Notes: generated by a model from the letters alone, not told the origin. A stretch of DNA of 64,000 bases from Burkholderiaceae bacterium (GCA_031253795.1 JAIRVR010000049.1:31996-95995); one strand, 5' to 3'; shown: positions 8,711 through 19,351, counted from the first letter of the stretch. A program made the numbers and translations.

Positions 8711-10081
8711 ATGAATCTTTCACAACGCGCCCATCGCTGGGCGATGCTGCCGCAACGCCTTCGCGGGATGTTCAATCTGAATGACCCGCGCTGGGGCCGT
8801 GGCGACGACAAGAACGAGGAGGGCGCCCGCCCTGAGGCGGATCGTCCCGCCGCGCCGCCACCTCCCCCTCCCTCCGGCGACTCCGGCCGTGGCAACCGCC
8901 CCGGCGGCCAGCCGCCGGATCTGGAGGATGCATGGCGTGACCTGGTGAACAAGCTGTCCGGTCTGTTCGGCAACAAGCCCGACGGCGGCCGGGGCTTTCC
9001 TCCCAGCCGCAATGGCGGCAGCCAGCCGCCCGACATGCGCAGCGCAGGCATGGGCGTGGGTCTGATTGCCGGCATCGCCTTCATCATCTGGATGGGCACG
9101 GGCATCTTCATCGTGCAGGAAGGCCAGCAGGCCGTCATCACCCAGTTCGGCAAGTACAAGAGCACGGTGGGCGCGGGCATCAACTGGCGGCTGCCCTATC
9201 CCATCCAGCGCCATGAACTGGTGTTCGTGACCCAGATCCGCTCGGCCGATGTGGGGCGCGACAACATCATCAAGAGCACGGGTCTGCGCGAGTCGGCCAT
9301 GCTGACCGAGGACGAGAACATCGTCGAGATCAAGTTTGCCGTGCAGTACCGCCTCAGCGATGCGCGCGCCTGGCTGTTCGAAAGCAAGAACCCCTCCGAA
9401 GCCGTTGTCCAGGCCGCCGAGACGGCGGTGCGCGAAGTCGTGGGCAAGATGCGCATGGACGTCGCACTGGCCGAGGAGCGGGACCAGATCGCACCGCGCG
9501 TGCGCGACCTGATGCAGACCATTCTGGACCGCTACAAGGTGGGTGTTGAGGTCGTGGGCATCAATCTGCAGCAGGGCGGTGTGCGCCCGCCCGAGCAGGT
9601 GCAGGCAGCCTTCGACGACGTGCTGCGCGCAGGACAGGAGCGTGAGCGCGCCAAGAACGAGGCCCAGGCCTACGCCAACGATGTGGTGCCCCGCGCCGCG
9701 GGCTCGGCGGCGCGCCTGCTGGAAGAGGCCAACGGCTACAAGGCCCGCATCGTGGCCCAGGCCCAGGGTGACGCCCAGCGCTTCAGTTCGGTGCTCTCCG
9801 AGTACCAGAAGGCTCCCCAGGTCACGCGTGACCGCATGTACCTGGAGACCATGCAGCAGATCTATGGCAACGTGACCAAGGTGATGGTCGAGTCGCGCCA
9901 GGGTTCCAACCTGCTGTACCTGCCGCTGGACAAGATCATGCAAAGCGTCAGTGCCCAGACGCCGGCTTCCGAGCCGTCCTCGACCACGCCGAGCACGCCG
10001 GCTCCGTCGGCCATCCCGGGCCTTTCGAACGATGCCCGCAGCCGCGACAGCGGCCGCAGCCGTGAACGCGACGCACGCTAG
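8711..10081 (+). CDS. hflK: FtsH protease modulator HflK
   Basis: HflK and HflC form a membrane cage that modulates the FtsH protease. This 456-residue protein has a Pro/Gly-rich cytoplasmic N-terminus (about 35-110) and a membrane helix (LIAGIAFIIWMGTGIFIV, about 117-134). An SPFH/prohibitin domain follows, then a charged helical region with QERERAKNEAQAYAND and a Ser/Thr/Pro-rich tail. It ends 12 bases before the hflC start, so the two are made together. Confidence 0.96.
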   Translation: MNLSQRAHRWAMLPQRLRGMFNLNDPRWGRGDDKNEEGARPEADRPAAPPPPPPSGDSGRGNRPGGQPPDLEDAWRDLVNKLSGLFGNKPDGGRGFPPSRNGGSQPPDMRSAGMGVGLIAGIAFIIWMGTGIFIVQEGQQAVITQFGKYKSTVGAGINWRLPYPIQRHELVFVTQIRSADVGRDNIIKSTGLRESAMLTEDENIVEIKFAVQYRLSDARAWLFESKNPSEAVVQAAETAVREVVGKMRMDVALAEERDQIAPRVRDLMQTILDRYKVGVEVVGINLQQGGVRPPEQVQAAFDDVLRAGQERERAKNEAQAYANDVVPRAAGSAARLLEEANGYKARIVAQAQGDAQRFSSVLSEYQKAPQVTRDRMYLETMQQIYGNVTKVMVESRQGSNLLYLPLDKIMQSVSAQTPASEPSSTTPSTPAPSAIPGLSNDARSRDSGRSRERDAR

Positions 10082-10093
10082 GAGTAGAACCAA

Positions 10094-10984
10094 GTGAACC
10101 GAGTCGGATTTATTGTCACCAGCATCCTGCTTGCGCTGGCCCTGCTCAGCTCCATGCTGTTCGTCGTCGACCAGCGCCAGTTCGGCGTGGTCTATGCCCT
10201 GGGTCAGATCAAGGAAGTGATCACCGAACCCGGCCTCAACATCAAGTTGCCGCCGCCTTTCCAGAACGTGCGCTACATCGACAAGCGCCTGCTGACATTG
10301 GACAGCACGGATACCGAGCCCATGCTGACCGCCGAAAAGCAGCGTGTGGTCATCGACTGGTATGTGCGCTGGCGCATTTCCGATCCGTCGGAGTACATCC
10401 GCAACGTGGGTCTGGATGAATCGGCCGGTGCCATGCAGCTCAACCGCGTGGTGCGCAATGCCTTCCAGGAAGAGATCAATCGCCGCACGGTGCGCGAGCT
10501 GCTGTCCTCCAAGCGCGATGCGCTGATGAACGATGTCAAGCGCGAGGTGCTGGAGACGGTGCGCGGATCCAAGCCCTGGGGCGTGGACGTGGTCGATGTG
10601 CGCATCACGCGTGTCGACTATGCCGAAACCATCACGGAATCGGTCTATCGCCGCATGGAAGCGGAGCGCAAGCGCGTGGCCAACGAGCTGCGATCCACGG
10701 GTGCCGCCGAGGGTGAGAAAATCCGTGCCGAGGCCGACCGGCAGCGCGAAATCACGGTGGCCAACGCCTACCGCGACGCGCAAAAGCTCAAGGGCGAAGG
10801 CGATGGCGAGGCGGCCCGCGTCTATGCCGATGCCTTTGGCAAGGACCCGCAGTTCGCCCAGTTCTACCGCAGCCTGGAGGCCTACAAGTCCAGCTTCTCG
10901 AAGAAGAGCGACGTGCTGGTGCTCGACCCCTCGCAGACGGACTTCTTCAAGGCCTACCGCAGCGGAACCAGCGGCAGCAAGTAG
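10094..10984 (+). CDS. hflC: FtsH protease modulator HflC
   Basis: This is the 296-residue partner of HflK in the HflKC-FtsH complex. It starts at GTG 10094 with an N-terminal signal-anchor helix (residues about 5-24). An SPFH domain follows, with the typical DQRQFGVVYALGQI beginning. The helical region contains MEAERKRVANELRSTGAAEGE, which is characteristic of HflC. A strong intrinsic terminator follows the gene and closes this operon segment. Confidence 0.97.
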   Translation: MNRVGFIVTSILLALALLSSMLFVVDQRQFGVVYALGQIKEVITEPGLNIKLPPPFQNVRYIDKRLLTLDSTDTEPMLTAEKQRVVIDWYVRWRISDPSEYIRNVGLDESAGAMQLNRVVRNAFQEEINRRTVRELLSSKRDALMNDVKREVLETVRGSKPWGVDVVDVRITRVDYAETITESVYRRMEAERKRVANELRSTGAAEGEKIRAEADRQREITVANAYRDAQKLKGEGDGEAARVYADAFGKDPQFAQFYRSLEAYKSSFSKKSDVLVLDPSQTDFFKAYRSGTSGSK

Positions 10985-11015
10985 GCCGCAGCAGGGTGGC
11001 CATGCCGTCCCGCAA

Positions 11016-11051
11016 CCCGAAAGCGCCCCGCAAGGGCGCTTTTTTTTCGGG
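11016..11051 (+). terminator. Intrinsic terminator after hflC
   Basis: AAGCGCCC (11021-11028) pairs with GGGCGCTT (11034-11041) around the loop CGCAA, followed by a run of eight Ts (11040-11047). Outer CCCGAAA and TTTCGGG extend the symmetry, so the element might also work on the opposite strand. Confidence 0.9.
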
Positions 11052-11157
11052 TGAGCGCGGCCCCTTGGGAGGGTGCCGCTCGGCAGGTGGCCGCCGCCCG
11101 GCCGCTGGCCGATTCGGAATACCGAACGTCGCGCCTGGGGCTTGGGTCGCCCCCAAT

Positions 11158-11186
11158 TTGGGCTGGCCCGCAACAGCCGGTAGAAT
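11158..11186 (+). promoter_or_regulatory. Sigma-70 type promoter for hisZ-purA
   Basis: TTGGGC at 11158-11163 and TAGAAT at 11181-11186 are separated by exactly 17 bases, 30 bases upstream of the hisZ ATG. It follows the hflC terminator, so hisZ and purA probably start a new transcript here. Confidence 0.65.
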
Positions 11187-11215
11187 CACGTTTTTAACAG
11201 CCTCCCCCTTTTTCC

Positions 11216-12364
11216 ATGTCTGCTTGGGTCCTGCCGGATCACATCGCCGATGTTTTGCCTTCCGAGGCCCGGCACATCGAAGAACTGCGTCGAGGCCTGC
11301 TCGATACCGCGCGCGGCTATGGCTATGAGCTGGTCATGCCGCCCATGCTCGAATACCTGGAGTCCCTGCTGACCGGCACCGGTGAAGCACTGGACCTGCA
11401 GACCTGCAAGCTGGTGGACCAGCTGTCGGGGCGCTCCATGGGGCTGCGTGCCGACATGACCCAGCAGGTGGCCCGCATCGATGCCCACCTGCTCAATCGC
11501 AGCGGCCTCACGCGCCTGTGCTATTGCGGTCCCGTCATCCATGCCCGTCCTGACCGTCCGCGCGCCACGCGCGAGCCGCTGCAGTTCGGTGCCGAGATCT
11601 ATGGTCACCAGGGCCTGGAGGCCGACCTCGAGGCCTTGCTGCTGGCGCTCGACTGCCTGCGCGGAGCGGGTGTTACCGATATCAATGTGGACTTGGCCGA
11701 TGTACGCATCGTGCGCAGCCTGCTGGCCGGTGTCATGGTCGACATGCAGGTTCTGCGTGGCGTGCACGCGGCACTGGCGGCCAAGGACGCCAGCGAGCTG
11801 GATCGTCTGACGCGCGACTTCCCCGCGGCTTCGCGCGAAGGGCTGATGGCGCTGCTGCAGCTGTATGGCGGCTTCGAAGTGCTGGACCAGGCAGAAAAGC
11901 TGCTGGCACGCACGGCCGGCGTCCAGCCTCTGCTGGCTCAGCTGCGCTGGCTGGCAGAGCGCCTGGAAGGCGTCAACGTCAGCTTCGATCTGGCCGATCT
12001 GCGTGGCTATGCCTATTACAGCGGAACGCGCTTTGCCATCTATGTGCCCGGCGGCAGCGATGCCATCGTGCGCGGCGGTCGCTATGACGAAGTGGGTGCG
12101 GTCTTCGGGCGCAACCGCCCGGCCGCAGGCTTCAGCCTGGACATCAAGCAACTGGTGGCCGTCGTGCCCGAGCGTCCGCTCAAGGCCGCCATCCGTGCGC
12201 CCTGGGGCGACGATGCCCAGGCCGCCTGCGCCATCGCGGCCCTGCGCCGCCAGGGCGAGACCGTGGTCTGCGTACTGCCCGGGCATGAAAGCGAAGTGGA
12301 CGAGTTCCACTGCGACCGAGAGCTCGTGCACAAGGCCGGGCAATGGGTCGTCCAAGCCATCTGA
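11216..12364 (+). CDS. hisZ: ATP phosphoribosyltransferase regulatory subunit HisZ
   Basis: HisZ is a catalytically inactive histidyl-tRNA-synthetase paralogue. It associates with the short form of HisG and confers histidine feedback on the first step of histidine synthesis. The 382-residue product starts [15 protein letters not shown] and carries class II fold remnants such as [26 protein letters not shown] and [13 protein letters not shown]. It lacks the anticodon-binding domain that ends true HisS proteins. The hisG partner is not in the window. It is 39 bases before purA. Confidence 0.95.
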   Translation: MSAWVLPDHIADVLPSEARHIEELRRGLLDTARGYGYELVMPPMLEYLESLLTGTGEALDLQTCKLVDQLSGRSMGLRADMTQQVARIDAHLLNRSGLTRLCYCGPVIHARPDRPRATREPLQFGAEIYGHQGLEADLEALLLALDCLRGAGVTDINVDLADVRIVRSLLAGVMVDMQVLRGVHAALAAKDASELDRLTRDFPAASREGLMALLQLYGGFEVLDQAEKLLARTAGVQPLLAQLRWLAERLEGVNVSFDLADLRGYAYYSGTRFAIYVPGGSDAIVRGGRYDEVGAVFGRNRPAAGFSLDIKQLVAVVPERPLKAAIRAPWGDDAQAACAIAALRRQGETVVCVLPGHESEVDEFHCDRELVHKAGQWVVQAI

Positions 12365-13780
<1,416 letters not shown>

Positions 13781-13824
13781 CGGGCCGGCGACCCCCTTTT
13801 GAGAATTGAACCAGGAGCCATTCC

Positions 13825-14349
13825 ATGCTGACGGAAGACGGTCAACACCTGTATGTGAGCTACGACGAATACCACGGACTGATCGAAAAGCTGGCGATCA
13901 AAGTGCACCAGTCCGGCTGGGAATTCGACACCATCCTGTGCCTGGCCCGTGGCGGCCTGCGCCCCGGTGACATGCTCAGCCGCATCTTCGACAAGCCGCT
14001 GGCCATCATGTCCACCAGTTCCTACCGCGCCGAGGCCGGCACGGTGCAGGGTCACCTGGACATCGCGCGATTCATCACCACGCCCAAGGGCGAGATCGCG
14101 GGCCGCGTGCTGCTGGTCGACGATCTGGCCGATTCGGGCCACACGCTGAACGCCGTGATCGCCATGCTCAAGACCAACTATCCTCCGATCACCGAGCTGC
14201 GCAGCGCCGTGATCTGGACCAAGGGCGTCTCGACCTTCACGCCCGACTACTCGGTGGACTTTCTGCCGACCAACCCCTGGATCCATCAGCCCTTCGAGAC
14301 CTACGACACCCTGCGTCCCGAAAAGCTGCTGGAAAAGTGGAAGGTCTGA
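13825..14349 (+). CDS. Phosphoribosyltransferase family protein
   Basis: A 174-residue type I phosphoribosyltransferase. The PRPP-binding signature is clear as VLLVDDLADSGHTL (about residues 94-107), and the upstream CLARGGLRPGDMLS provides the PPi loop region. Family members act in purine salvage (hypoxanthine/xanthine) or as regulators. Position 44 bases after purA favours a purine role, but the base specificity cannot be read from the sequence. A GGAG Shine-Dalgarno precedes the ATG, and a terminator follows the gene. Confidence 0.85.
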   Translation: MLTEDGQHLYVSYDEYHGLIEKLAIKVHQSGWEFDTILCLARGGLRPGDMLSRIFDKPLAIMSTSSYRAEAGTVQGHLDIARFITTPKGEIAGRVLLVDDLADSGHTLNAVIAMLKTNYPPITELRSAVIWTKGVSTFTPDYSVDFLPTNPWIHQPFETYDTLRPEKLLEKWKV

Positions 14350-14377
14350 TCCTGCCGCCAGGCGCCGACCGCAGCAA

Positions 14378-14402
14378 AAAAGGGAGCCCCAGGGCTCCCT
14401 TT
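14378..14402 (+). terminator. Intrinsic terminator after the phosphoribosyltransferase gene
   Basis: AAAGGGAGCC and GGCTCCCTTT form a ten-base stem around the loop CCAG. The flanking A-run and T-run mean it could work in both directions, but only the plus strand has an upstream gene. Confidence 0.85.
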
Positions 14403-14569
14403 GTCATTGAGCTGCCCTGGTGGCCGCAGGCCTTGATCCAGGTCAGCCGGCATCTTTTCTCTCGCCGCCTGTCGGTTTCTTTTCACAGCCATCGGTGCCG
14501 ATGCCCTGCGGCGTCCGAAGGGCTGATCGACGCAGCTACACTGCGCTCATTCTCAGAAGGTGGTGTTTT

Positions 14570-15715
14570 GTGAAACGTCTTTCCGTCGGACGCCTGAGTG
14601 CGGCCGTGGCCTTGATCGCAGGGGGTGGCGCGCTGGCCTGGCTGGCCGTTGTGTCCCTGCCCGGCGTCAAATCGGCCCGCGCCGCTGCAGCTGCGCCTGC
14701 CGCGGCCCAGGCCGCTGCCGTGCCGGCCTCTCCCTCCGTGCCCGCGGCCATGCCAGCGACGGCGGCCGCACCCGTGACGCGTGTCACGCCGCCGCCCCAG
14801 GTCCAGGGGCCTACGCCGATCTTCGTGCTCAATTCGCTCGATGCCAACATCAGCATCGTCGACCCCGTGACCTGGCAGGAAACCGCCCGCATTCCCACGG
14901 GCAAGGAGCCGCACCATCTCTATCTCACGCCCGACGAGAAGTCGCTGGTGGTGGCCAATGCCCTGGGTGACACGCTGACCCTGGTCGACCCGCGCACGGG
15001 CGAAGTGCAGCGCGTGATCCGCGACATCATCGACCCCTACCACCTGCGCTTCAGCCCCGACATGAAGTGGTTCGTCACGGCGGCCAACCGCCTGAACCAC
15101 ATTGATTTCTACCGCTGGGATGGCAGCAATCCGCAGCTGGTCAAGCGCGTGCCTACCGGCAAGACACCCAGCCACCTCTGGATCGATGCCAAGAGCACGA
15201 CGGTGTACTCGACCATGCAGGACAGCGATGCCCTGGTGGCCATCGACATCGCCACCCAGACCATCAAGGCGCGCGTGCCCACGGGCCCCATGCCTGCCGA
15301 CCTCTATGGCAGCCCCGACGGCAGCAAGCTGTTCATCGGCCTGACCGGCAGTGACAGCGTCGAGGTCTTCGACATCACCGGCCCCGAGCCTCGCAGCATA
15401 GGCCGCATCAAGACCGCGGCGGGTGCCCACGCCATGCGCGCGGCCGGTGACGGCCGCCACCTGTACGTGAGCAATCGCGTGGCCAACACCATCAGCAAGA
15501 TCGACATGCAGACCAACCAGGTCGTGGCCAGCTACCCGGCCCCTGGGGGGCCCGATTGCATGGACGTCTCTGCCGACGGCCGCTACCTGCTGGTCAGCTC
15601 GCGCTGGGCGCGCAAGCTCTCGGTGATCGACACCGTGGAAAAAAAGGTGGTGCAGCAGGTCAAGGTCGGCAAGTCGCCCCACGGCGTCTGGACCCTGGCC
15701 CACGCACAGCGCTGA
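14570..15715 (+). CDS. YncE-type beta-propeller protein
   Basis: The GTG at 14570 is chosen because AGAAGG lies nine bases upstream and because it opens a signal anchor (MKRLSVGRLSAAVALIAGGG). That gives 381 residues. After an Ala/Pro-rich spacer (about 37-75) come repeated propeller blades of the YVTN/YncE type, for example SLDANISIVDPVTWQ and SDALVAIDIATQTIKARV. Such proteins are periplasmic or exported scaffolds, some binding DNA or haem d1; no ligand is evident here. The stop overlaps the ATG of a deacetylase-like gene, so the two are co-translated. Confidence 0.8.
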   Translation: MKRLSVGRLSAAVALIAGGGALAWLAVVSLPGVKSARAAAAAPAAAQAAAVPASPSVPAAMPATAAAPVTRVTPPPQVQGPTPIFVLNSLDANISIVDPVTWQETARIPTGKEPHHLYLTPDEKSLVVANALGDTLTLVDPRTGEVQRVIRDIIDPYHLRFSPDMKWFVTAANRLNHIDFYRWDGSNPQLVKRVPTGKTPSHLWIDAKSTTVYSTMQDSDALVAIDIATQTIKARVPTGPMPADLYGSPDGSKLFIGLTGSDSVEVFDITGPEPRSIGRIKTAAGAHAMRAAGDGRHLYVSNRVANTISKIDMQTNQVVASYPAPGGPDCMDVSADGRYLLVSSRWARKLSVIDTVEKKVVQQVKVGKSPHGVWTLAHAQR

Positions 15716-16545
15716 TGGACCGCCGCAACTTCGCGCTGTCGCTGGGCGGCATGGCGGCCCTGGGGGTGCTGCGTCCCGCAATGGCTGGCGGCCAGGGGGC
15801 TGCCCAGGCCTCCGGCTGTGCCAAACCCGTCTACCTGAGCTTCGACACCGGCCACATGGGCATTGCCGACTTCGTGGCCGATGTGCTCAGGCGCCACGGC
15901 GTGCGAGTGAGCTTCTTCGCTGCCAATGAGGCCACCCAGCAAGGCGATGGCAGCCTGGGCGACCATTGGGCGCCCTGGTGGCGGGCACGTGCGGCCGAAG
16001 GCCATGAGTTCGCTTCCCACACCTACGACCATATGTACTGGCGCGGTGACCTGCGAGCATCCAAGGATGGTCCCGTCACGGGCTTTCGCGTGCGTCCCTC
16101 GGCCGGTCCGCGCGCCAATCAGAGCTTTACCGTGGATGCGGCCGGCTATTGCGAGGAGATCGCACGGTCGGCGCGCCGGCTGCAGCAGATCACGGGGCAA
16201 AAGCCGCTGCCGCTGTTCCGTGCGCCGGGGGGCAAGACCTCGCCCGCCCTGCTGGATGCGGCGCGGCATGGCGGCTACCTGCATGTGGGCTGGTCCAGTG
16301 CCGGTTTCCTGGGCGACGAGCTGCCCAGCGACCGTTACCCCAACGACCAGTTGCTGGCAAGGGCGCTGCGCAGCATTCGCAGCGGCGATATCCTGCTGGC
16401 CCATCTGGGCATCTGGTCGCGCAAGGACCCCTGGGCACCGGCGGTGCTGGAACCTTTGATCACGGGATTGCTCAAGCAAGGGTTCTGCTTTCGCACGTTG
16501 CGGGAGCATCCGGACTACCGGGATTGGATAGCAAAATTCGCATAG
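15715..16545 (+). CDS. Tat-exported polysaccharide deacetylase-like protein
   Basis: The ATG at 15715 overlaps the preceding TGA. The 276-residue product begins with a twin-arginine signal (DRRNFALSLGG, cleavage likely after PAMA), so it should be exported folded. A NodB/CE4 domain follows with SHTYDH (metal-binding H-x3-H), RAPGGK and LLAHLG. Motif one reads LSFDTGHMG, where canonical enzymes have TFDDG: the second Asp, a metal ligand, is Thr. It may therefore use a different metal geometry or substrate, or be inactive. The substrate is unknown; coupling to the propeller protein suggests a shared periplasmic task. Confidence 0.8.
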   Translation: MDRRNFALSLGGMAALGVLRPAMAGGQGAAQASGCAKPVYLSFDTGHMGIADFVADVLRRHGVRVSFFAANEATQQGDGSLGDHWAPWWRARAAEGHEFASHTYDHMYWRGDLRASKDGPVTGFRVRPSAGPRANQSFTVDAAGYCEEIARSARRLQQITGQKPLPLFRAPGGKTSPALLDAARHGGYLHVGWSSAGFLGDELPSDRYPNDQLLARALRSIRSGDILLAHLGIWSRKDPWAPAVLEPLITGLLKQGFCFRTLREHPDYRDWIAKFA

Positions 16546-16584
16546 CGTCCGCGCGCAAGGTGCGCCGGGCAAGGGGAGCTTGGT

Positions 16585-17565
16585 GTGGACTGGTGGATTC
16601 AGTGGTTCGGTAATGCGCAGCAACTGCTGTTCGAAGGTGTGGTCCAGCCCCTGCTGTTCAGCCTGGGGTTGGCCAATCTGCTGGAGGACGGCTATACGGC
16701 CACGGGCTGGCTGCTTGTCGGCCTGCTGCAGATCTTCGTCATGGTGGCCGTGATCGCACCGCTGCAGGCCTGGCGTCCCGTCGAGCCGGTCACCGACCGG
16801 CGCGCCATCCGTGTGGACATCATCTACACCCTCGTCCACCGCCTGGGCCTGTTCCGCCTGGCCCTGTTCTTCACGCTGGATCCCCTGTGGGACGAGCTCA
16901 TGGGCCGCCTGCATGTCTGGGGCCTGCCCAGCTTCCACCTGGATGGAGTCTGGCCCGGCGTGACCGACCTGGCCTGGGTCAGCCTGCTCATCTACCTGGT
17001 GGCCTTCGACTTTCTCGACTACTGGATACACAGGGGCCAGCACAGCTTCGGCTGGTGGTGGAAGCTGCATTCCCTGCACCATTCGCAGCGGCAGATGACG
17101 GTATGGAGCGACAACCGCAACCATTTGCTCGACGACGTCATCCGCGACACCATCATCGTCCTGGTGGCCCAGCTCATTGGTGTGGCCCCGGGCCAGTTCG
17201 TGGCCATCGTGGCCTTCACCCAGCTCAGCGAGAGCTTCCAGCACGCCAATCTGCGTGTGTGGTTCGGTACGGTCGGCGAGCGCCTGTGGATCAGTCCGCG
17301 CTTTCACCGGCGCCACCATGCCATCGGCATAGGCCATGAGCCCATGGCGCCCGTGCGCAACAAAAAAGCCCACGGCAATAACTTCGGCGTACTGCTGCCC
17401 TGGTGGGACATGCTGTTCGGCACGGCCAATTTCGAGCTGAAGTTCGACCCCACGGGGGTGCGCGACCAGGTGCAGGCCAATGCCCAGGGCCAGCTTCGCG
17501 ATTATGGTCGTGGCTTTTGGGCGCAACAATGGCGTGGGTTCCTACGATTGGTGGGTCGCGCTTGA
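16585..17565 (+). CDS. Sterol desaturase / fatty-acid hydroxylase family membrane protein
   Basis: A 326-residue integral membrane di-iron oxygenase starting at GTG 16585 (MDWWIQWFG). Several hydrophobic helices precede the diagnostic histidine clusters: HRGQH and HSLHH around residues 148-168, then HRRHH near 247. These match the HxxxH / HxxHH / HxxHH ligands of the family. Members hydroxylate or desaturate lipids such as fatty acids and sterol-like compounds; the substrate is not evident. It is the third gene of a plus-strand run that begins with the propeller protein. Confidence 0.85.
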   Translation: MDWWIQWFGNAQQLLFEGVVQPLLFSLGLANLLEDGYTATGWLLVGLLQIFVMVAVIAPLQAWRPVEPVTDRRAIRVDIIYTLVHRLGLFRLALFFTLDPLWDELMGRLHVWGLPSFHLDGVWPGVTDLAWVSLLIYLVAFDFLDYWIHRGQHSFGWWWKLHSLHHSQRQMTVWSDNRNHLLDDVIRDTIIVLVAQLIGVAPGQFVAIVAFTQLSESFQHANLRVWFGTVGERLWISPRFHRRHHAIGIGHEPMAPVRNKKAHGNNFGVLLPWWDMLFGTANFELKFDPTGVRDQVQANAQGQLRDYGRGFWAQQWRGFLRLVGRA

Positions 17566-17579
17566 GGCCGGGCTTGGGT

Positions 17580-18494
17580 ATGCTTGCCAGCATGGGCTTG
17601 CTACTCGATTCCTTCTGGCGTGCGATGGCGTATTGCCTGCATAAGCGGGTCATCGCCTGGTCGCTGTTTCCCCTGGTGTTCATGGCCGTCTCGGCCTGGG
17701 TGCTGGGCTATTTCTTCTGGGCCGATGCCGTGCTCTGGGTGGATGGCCTGCTGCATGGCGTGGGCTGGCTCAGCACGGTATGGGGCTGGCTGGGCCTGCC
17801 GGCGGCGCCCGACGTGGTCTCGCCCGTGCTGGTCGTACTGGGATTCACGCCGGTGCTGGTCGTGGTCTCCCTGCTGCTCGTGGCCTTGTGCATGACACCG
17901 GCCCTGGTCGAACTCGTGGCCCGCCGGCGCTTTGCCGACCTGGAGCGCAAACGCGGCGGATCCCTGATCGCCAGCCTGCTGTGGTCGGCTGGCTCGTCGG
18001 TGATCGCGCTGATTGCCCTTCTGGTGTCTGTGCCGCTGTGGTTCGTGCCGCCGCTGGTGCTGGTGATCCCGCCCCTGATCTGGGGCTGGCTGACCTACCG
18101 GGTCATGGCCTTCGATGCCCTGGCCGAACATGCCAGCAAGCCCGAGCGGCGCGAGCTGTTCCTGCGCCACCGCTTCGCGCTCATGCTGATGGGCGTGATC
18201 TGCGGATATCTGGGCGCGGCGCCGGCCATCGTATGGGCTTCGGGCGTGGTCTTCATCGCGGCCTTCTGGGTGCTGATTCCCGTAGCCATCTGGATCTATG
18301 CACTGATCTTCGCCTTCTCCTCGCTGTGGTTTGCCCATTTCTGCCTGGCGGCGCTGGACCGCATGCGCGGCGAGGGGCCGCATGCCGCGGGAGCTCCCGT
18401 GGTCCCCTTCGCCCCTGACGCGCCGCGTGGCCCCGAGGGCGATGTGGTCGTGCAGGCATCTTCCCCATCTCTTCCTGATTCCAAGACCCCATGA
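17580..18494 (+). CDS. EI24 domain membrane protein (CysZ-like)
   Basis: The frame from ATG 17580 gives 304 residues; ATG 17592 (MGLLLDSFWRA) is equally possible. It has about five hydrophobic segments, the first starting at residue 24 or so (WSLFPLVFMAVSAWVLGYFF), and a soluble Pro/Ala tail. The pattern fits the EI24/CysZ family, in which CysZ transports sulfate, but most betaproteobacterial members are uncharacterised. It overlaps the next gene by four bases (ATGA). Confidence 0.75.
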   Translation: MLASMGLLLDSFWRAMAYCLHKRVIAWSLFPLVFMAVSAWVLGYFFWADAVLWVDGLLHGVGWLSTVWGWLGLPAAPDVVSPVLVVLGFTPVLVVVSLLLVALCMTPALVELVARRRFADLERKRGGSLIASLLWSAGSSVIALIALLVSVPLWFVPPLVLVIPPLIWGWLTYRVMAFDALAEHASKPERRELFLRHRFALMLMGVICGYLGAAPAIVWASGVVFIAAFWVLIPVAIWIYALIFAFSSLWFAHFCLAALDRMRGEGPHAAGAPVVPFAPDAPRGPEGDVVVQASSPSLPDSKTP

Positions 18495-19312
18495 AGCTCA
18501 ACGTCGGTGCCCTCATCATCGGAGACGAAATCCTCTCGGGAAAGCGTGCGGACAAGCACCTGCCCAAGCTCATCGAGCTGCTGGGCGCGCGTGGCCTGGG
18601 CCTGACCCATGCCGAGTACGTGGGAGATGACCGGGCGCGCATCACCGACAGCCTGCGCCGAGCCTTCGCATCCGATCAGGTGGTCTTCAGTTTCGGCGGC
18701 ATAGGTGCGACCCCGGACGACCATACCCGCCAGTGCGCGGCCGAGGCCCTGGGCCAGCCGCTGGCCCTGCACCCGGAGGCCGTGGCCCTGATCCGCGAGC
18801 GCATGCGTGACGTGGCGGCAGAAGAGGGCAGGCCCTATGAGCCTCAGCGTGCAGACAATCTGCACCGGCTGCAAATGGGCAGTTTCCCCGAGGGCGCGCG
18901 CATCATTCCCAACATCTATAACAAGATTCCGGGTTTTTCCTGTACCGGTCCCCTGGGCGGTACCGTGCACTTCGTCCCCGGTTTCCCGGTCATGGCCTGG
19001 CCCATGGTCGAATGGGTGCTGGAGCAGCGCTATGCGCGCCACTTCCACAGCAGTCAGCAGCAGGAGCATTCCGTCATCGTCTATGGAGGCATGGAAGCCG
19101 CGCTGACGCCGCTGATGGTGGCCATAGAGCGTGACCATCCGGGCGTGAAAGTATTCAGCCTGCCCAGCGTGGACCACGCCGAGCATGGCCGCCACATCGA
19201 ACTCGGTGTCAAGGGTGAAGCACTGGCCGTGGGCAAGGCCTGGCCGACCTTGCTGGAAGGTTTGCACTCATTTGGTGCAAATTTAGGCCCCGAGTTGGTG
19301 CGTAATATCTAG
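18491..19312 (+). CDS. CinA-type molybdopterin-binding-fold protein
   Basis: The 273-residue product has the MoCF/CinA N-terminal fold: GDEILSGKRADKHLPKL at the start and FSFGGIGATPDDHTRQC near residue 70. It lacks the C-terminal nicotinamide-nucleotide amidase domain of full-length CinA. The second half (FVPGFPVMAWPMVEW) matches the stand-alone competence/damage-inducible protein A group, where some members act as pyrophosphatases. The 3' end of the gene contains a near-perfect NtrC site that faces glnA. Confidence 0.8.
   Translation: MKLNVGALIIGDEILSGKRADKHLPKLIELLGARGLGLTHAEYVGDDRARITDSLRRAFASDQVVFSFGGIGATPDDHTRQCAAEALGQPLALHPEAVALIRERMRDVAAEEGRPYEPQRADNLHRLQMGSFPEGARIIPNIYNKIPGFSCTGPLGGTVHFVPGFPVMAWPMVEWVLEQRYARHFHSSQQQEHSVIVYGGMEAALTPLMVAIERDHPGVKVFSLPSVDHAEHGRHIELGVKGEALAVGKAWPTLLEGLHSFGANLGPELVRNI
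19263..19279. promoter_or_regulatory. NtrC-type site 1
   Basis: TGCACTCATTTGGTGCA matches the NtrC consensus TGCACC-N5-GGTGCA in eleven of twelve half-site bases. It lies in the last codons of the CinA-like gene, about 205 bases upstream of the sigma-54 promoter element, a suitable enhancer distance. Confidence 0.75.
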
Positions 19313-19334
19313 TTTCCATGGCAATGCATCGGAC

Positions 19335-19351
19335 TGCACCGTTTTGGTGAC
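19335..19351. promoter_or_regulatory. NtrC-type site 2
   Basis: TGCACCGTTTTGGTGAC has a perfect left half-site and a right half-site with two mismatches (GGTGAC for GGTGCA). It is about 130 bases upstream of the sigma-54 promoter, in the intergenic region. Confidence 0.7.

Noticed and set aside
8720..11173. An 817-codon open frame on the minus strand
   Set aside because: It is antisense to hflK and hflC, has a His/Leu/Gln-rich translation and no recognisable motif, and runs through the terminator after hflC.
15583..17529. A 648-codon open frame on the minus strand
   Set aside because: It is antisense to three genes with clear motifs (propeller, deacetylase-like, fatty-acid hydroxylase) and shows only codon-bias composition.
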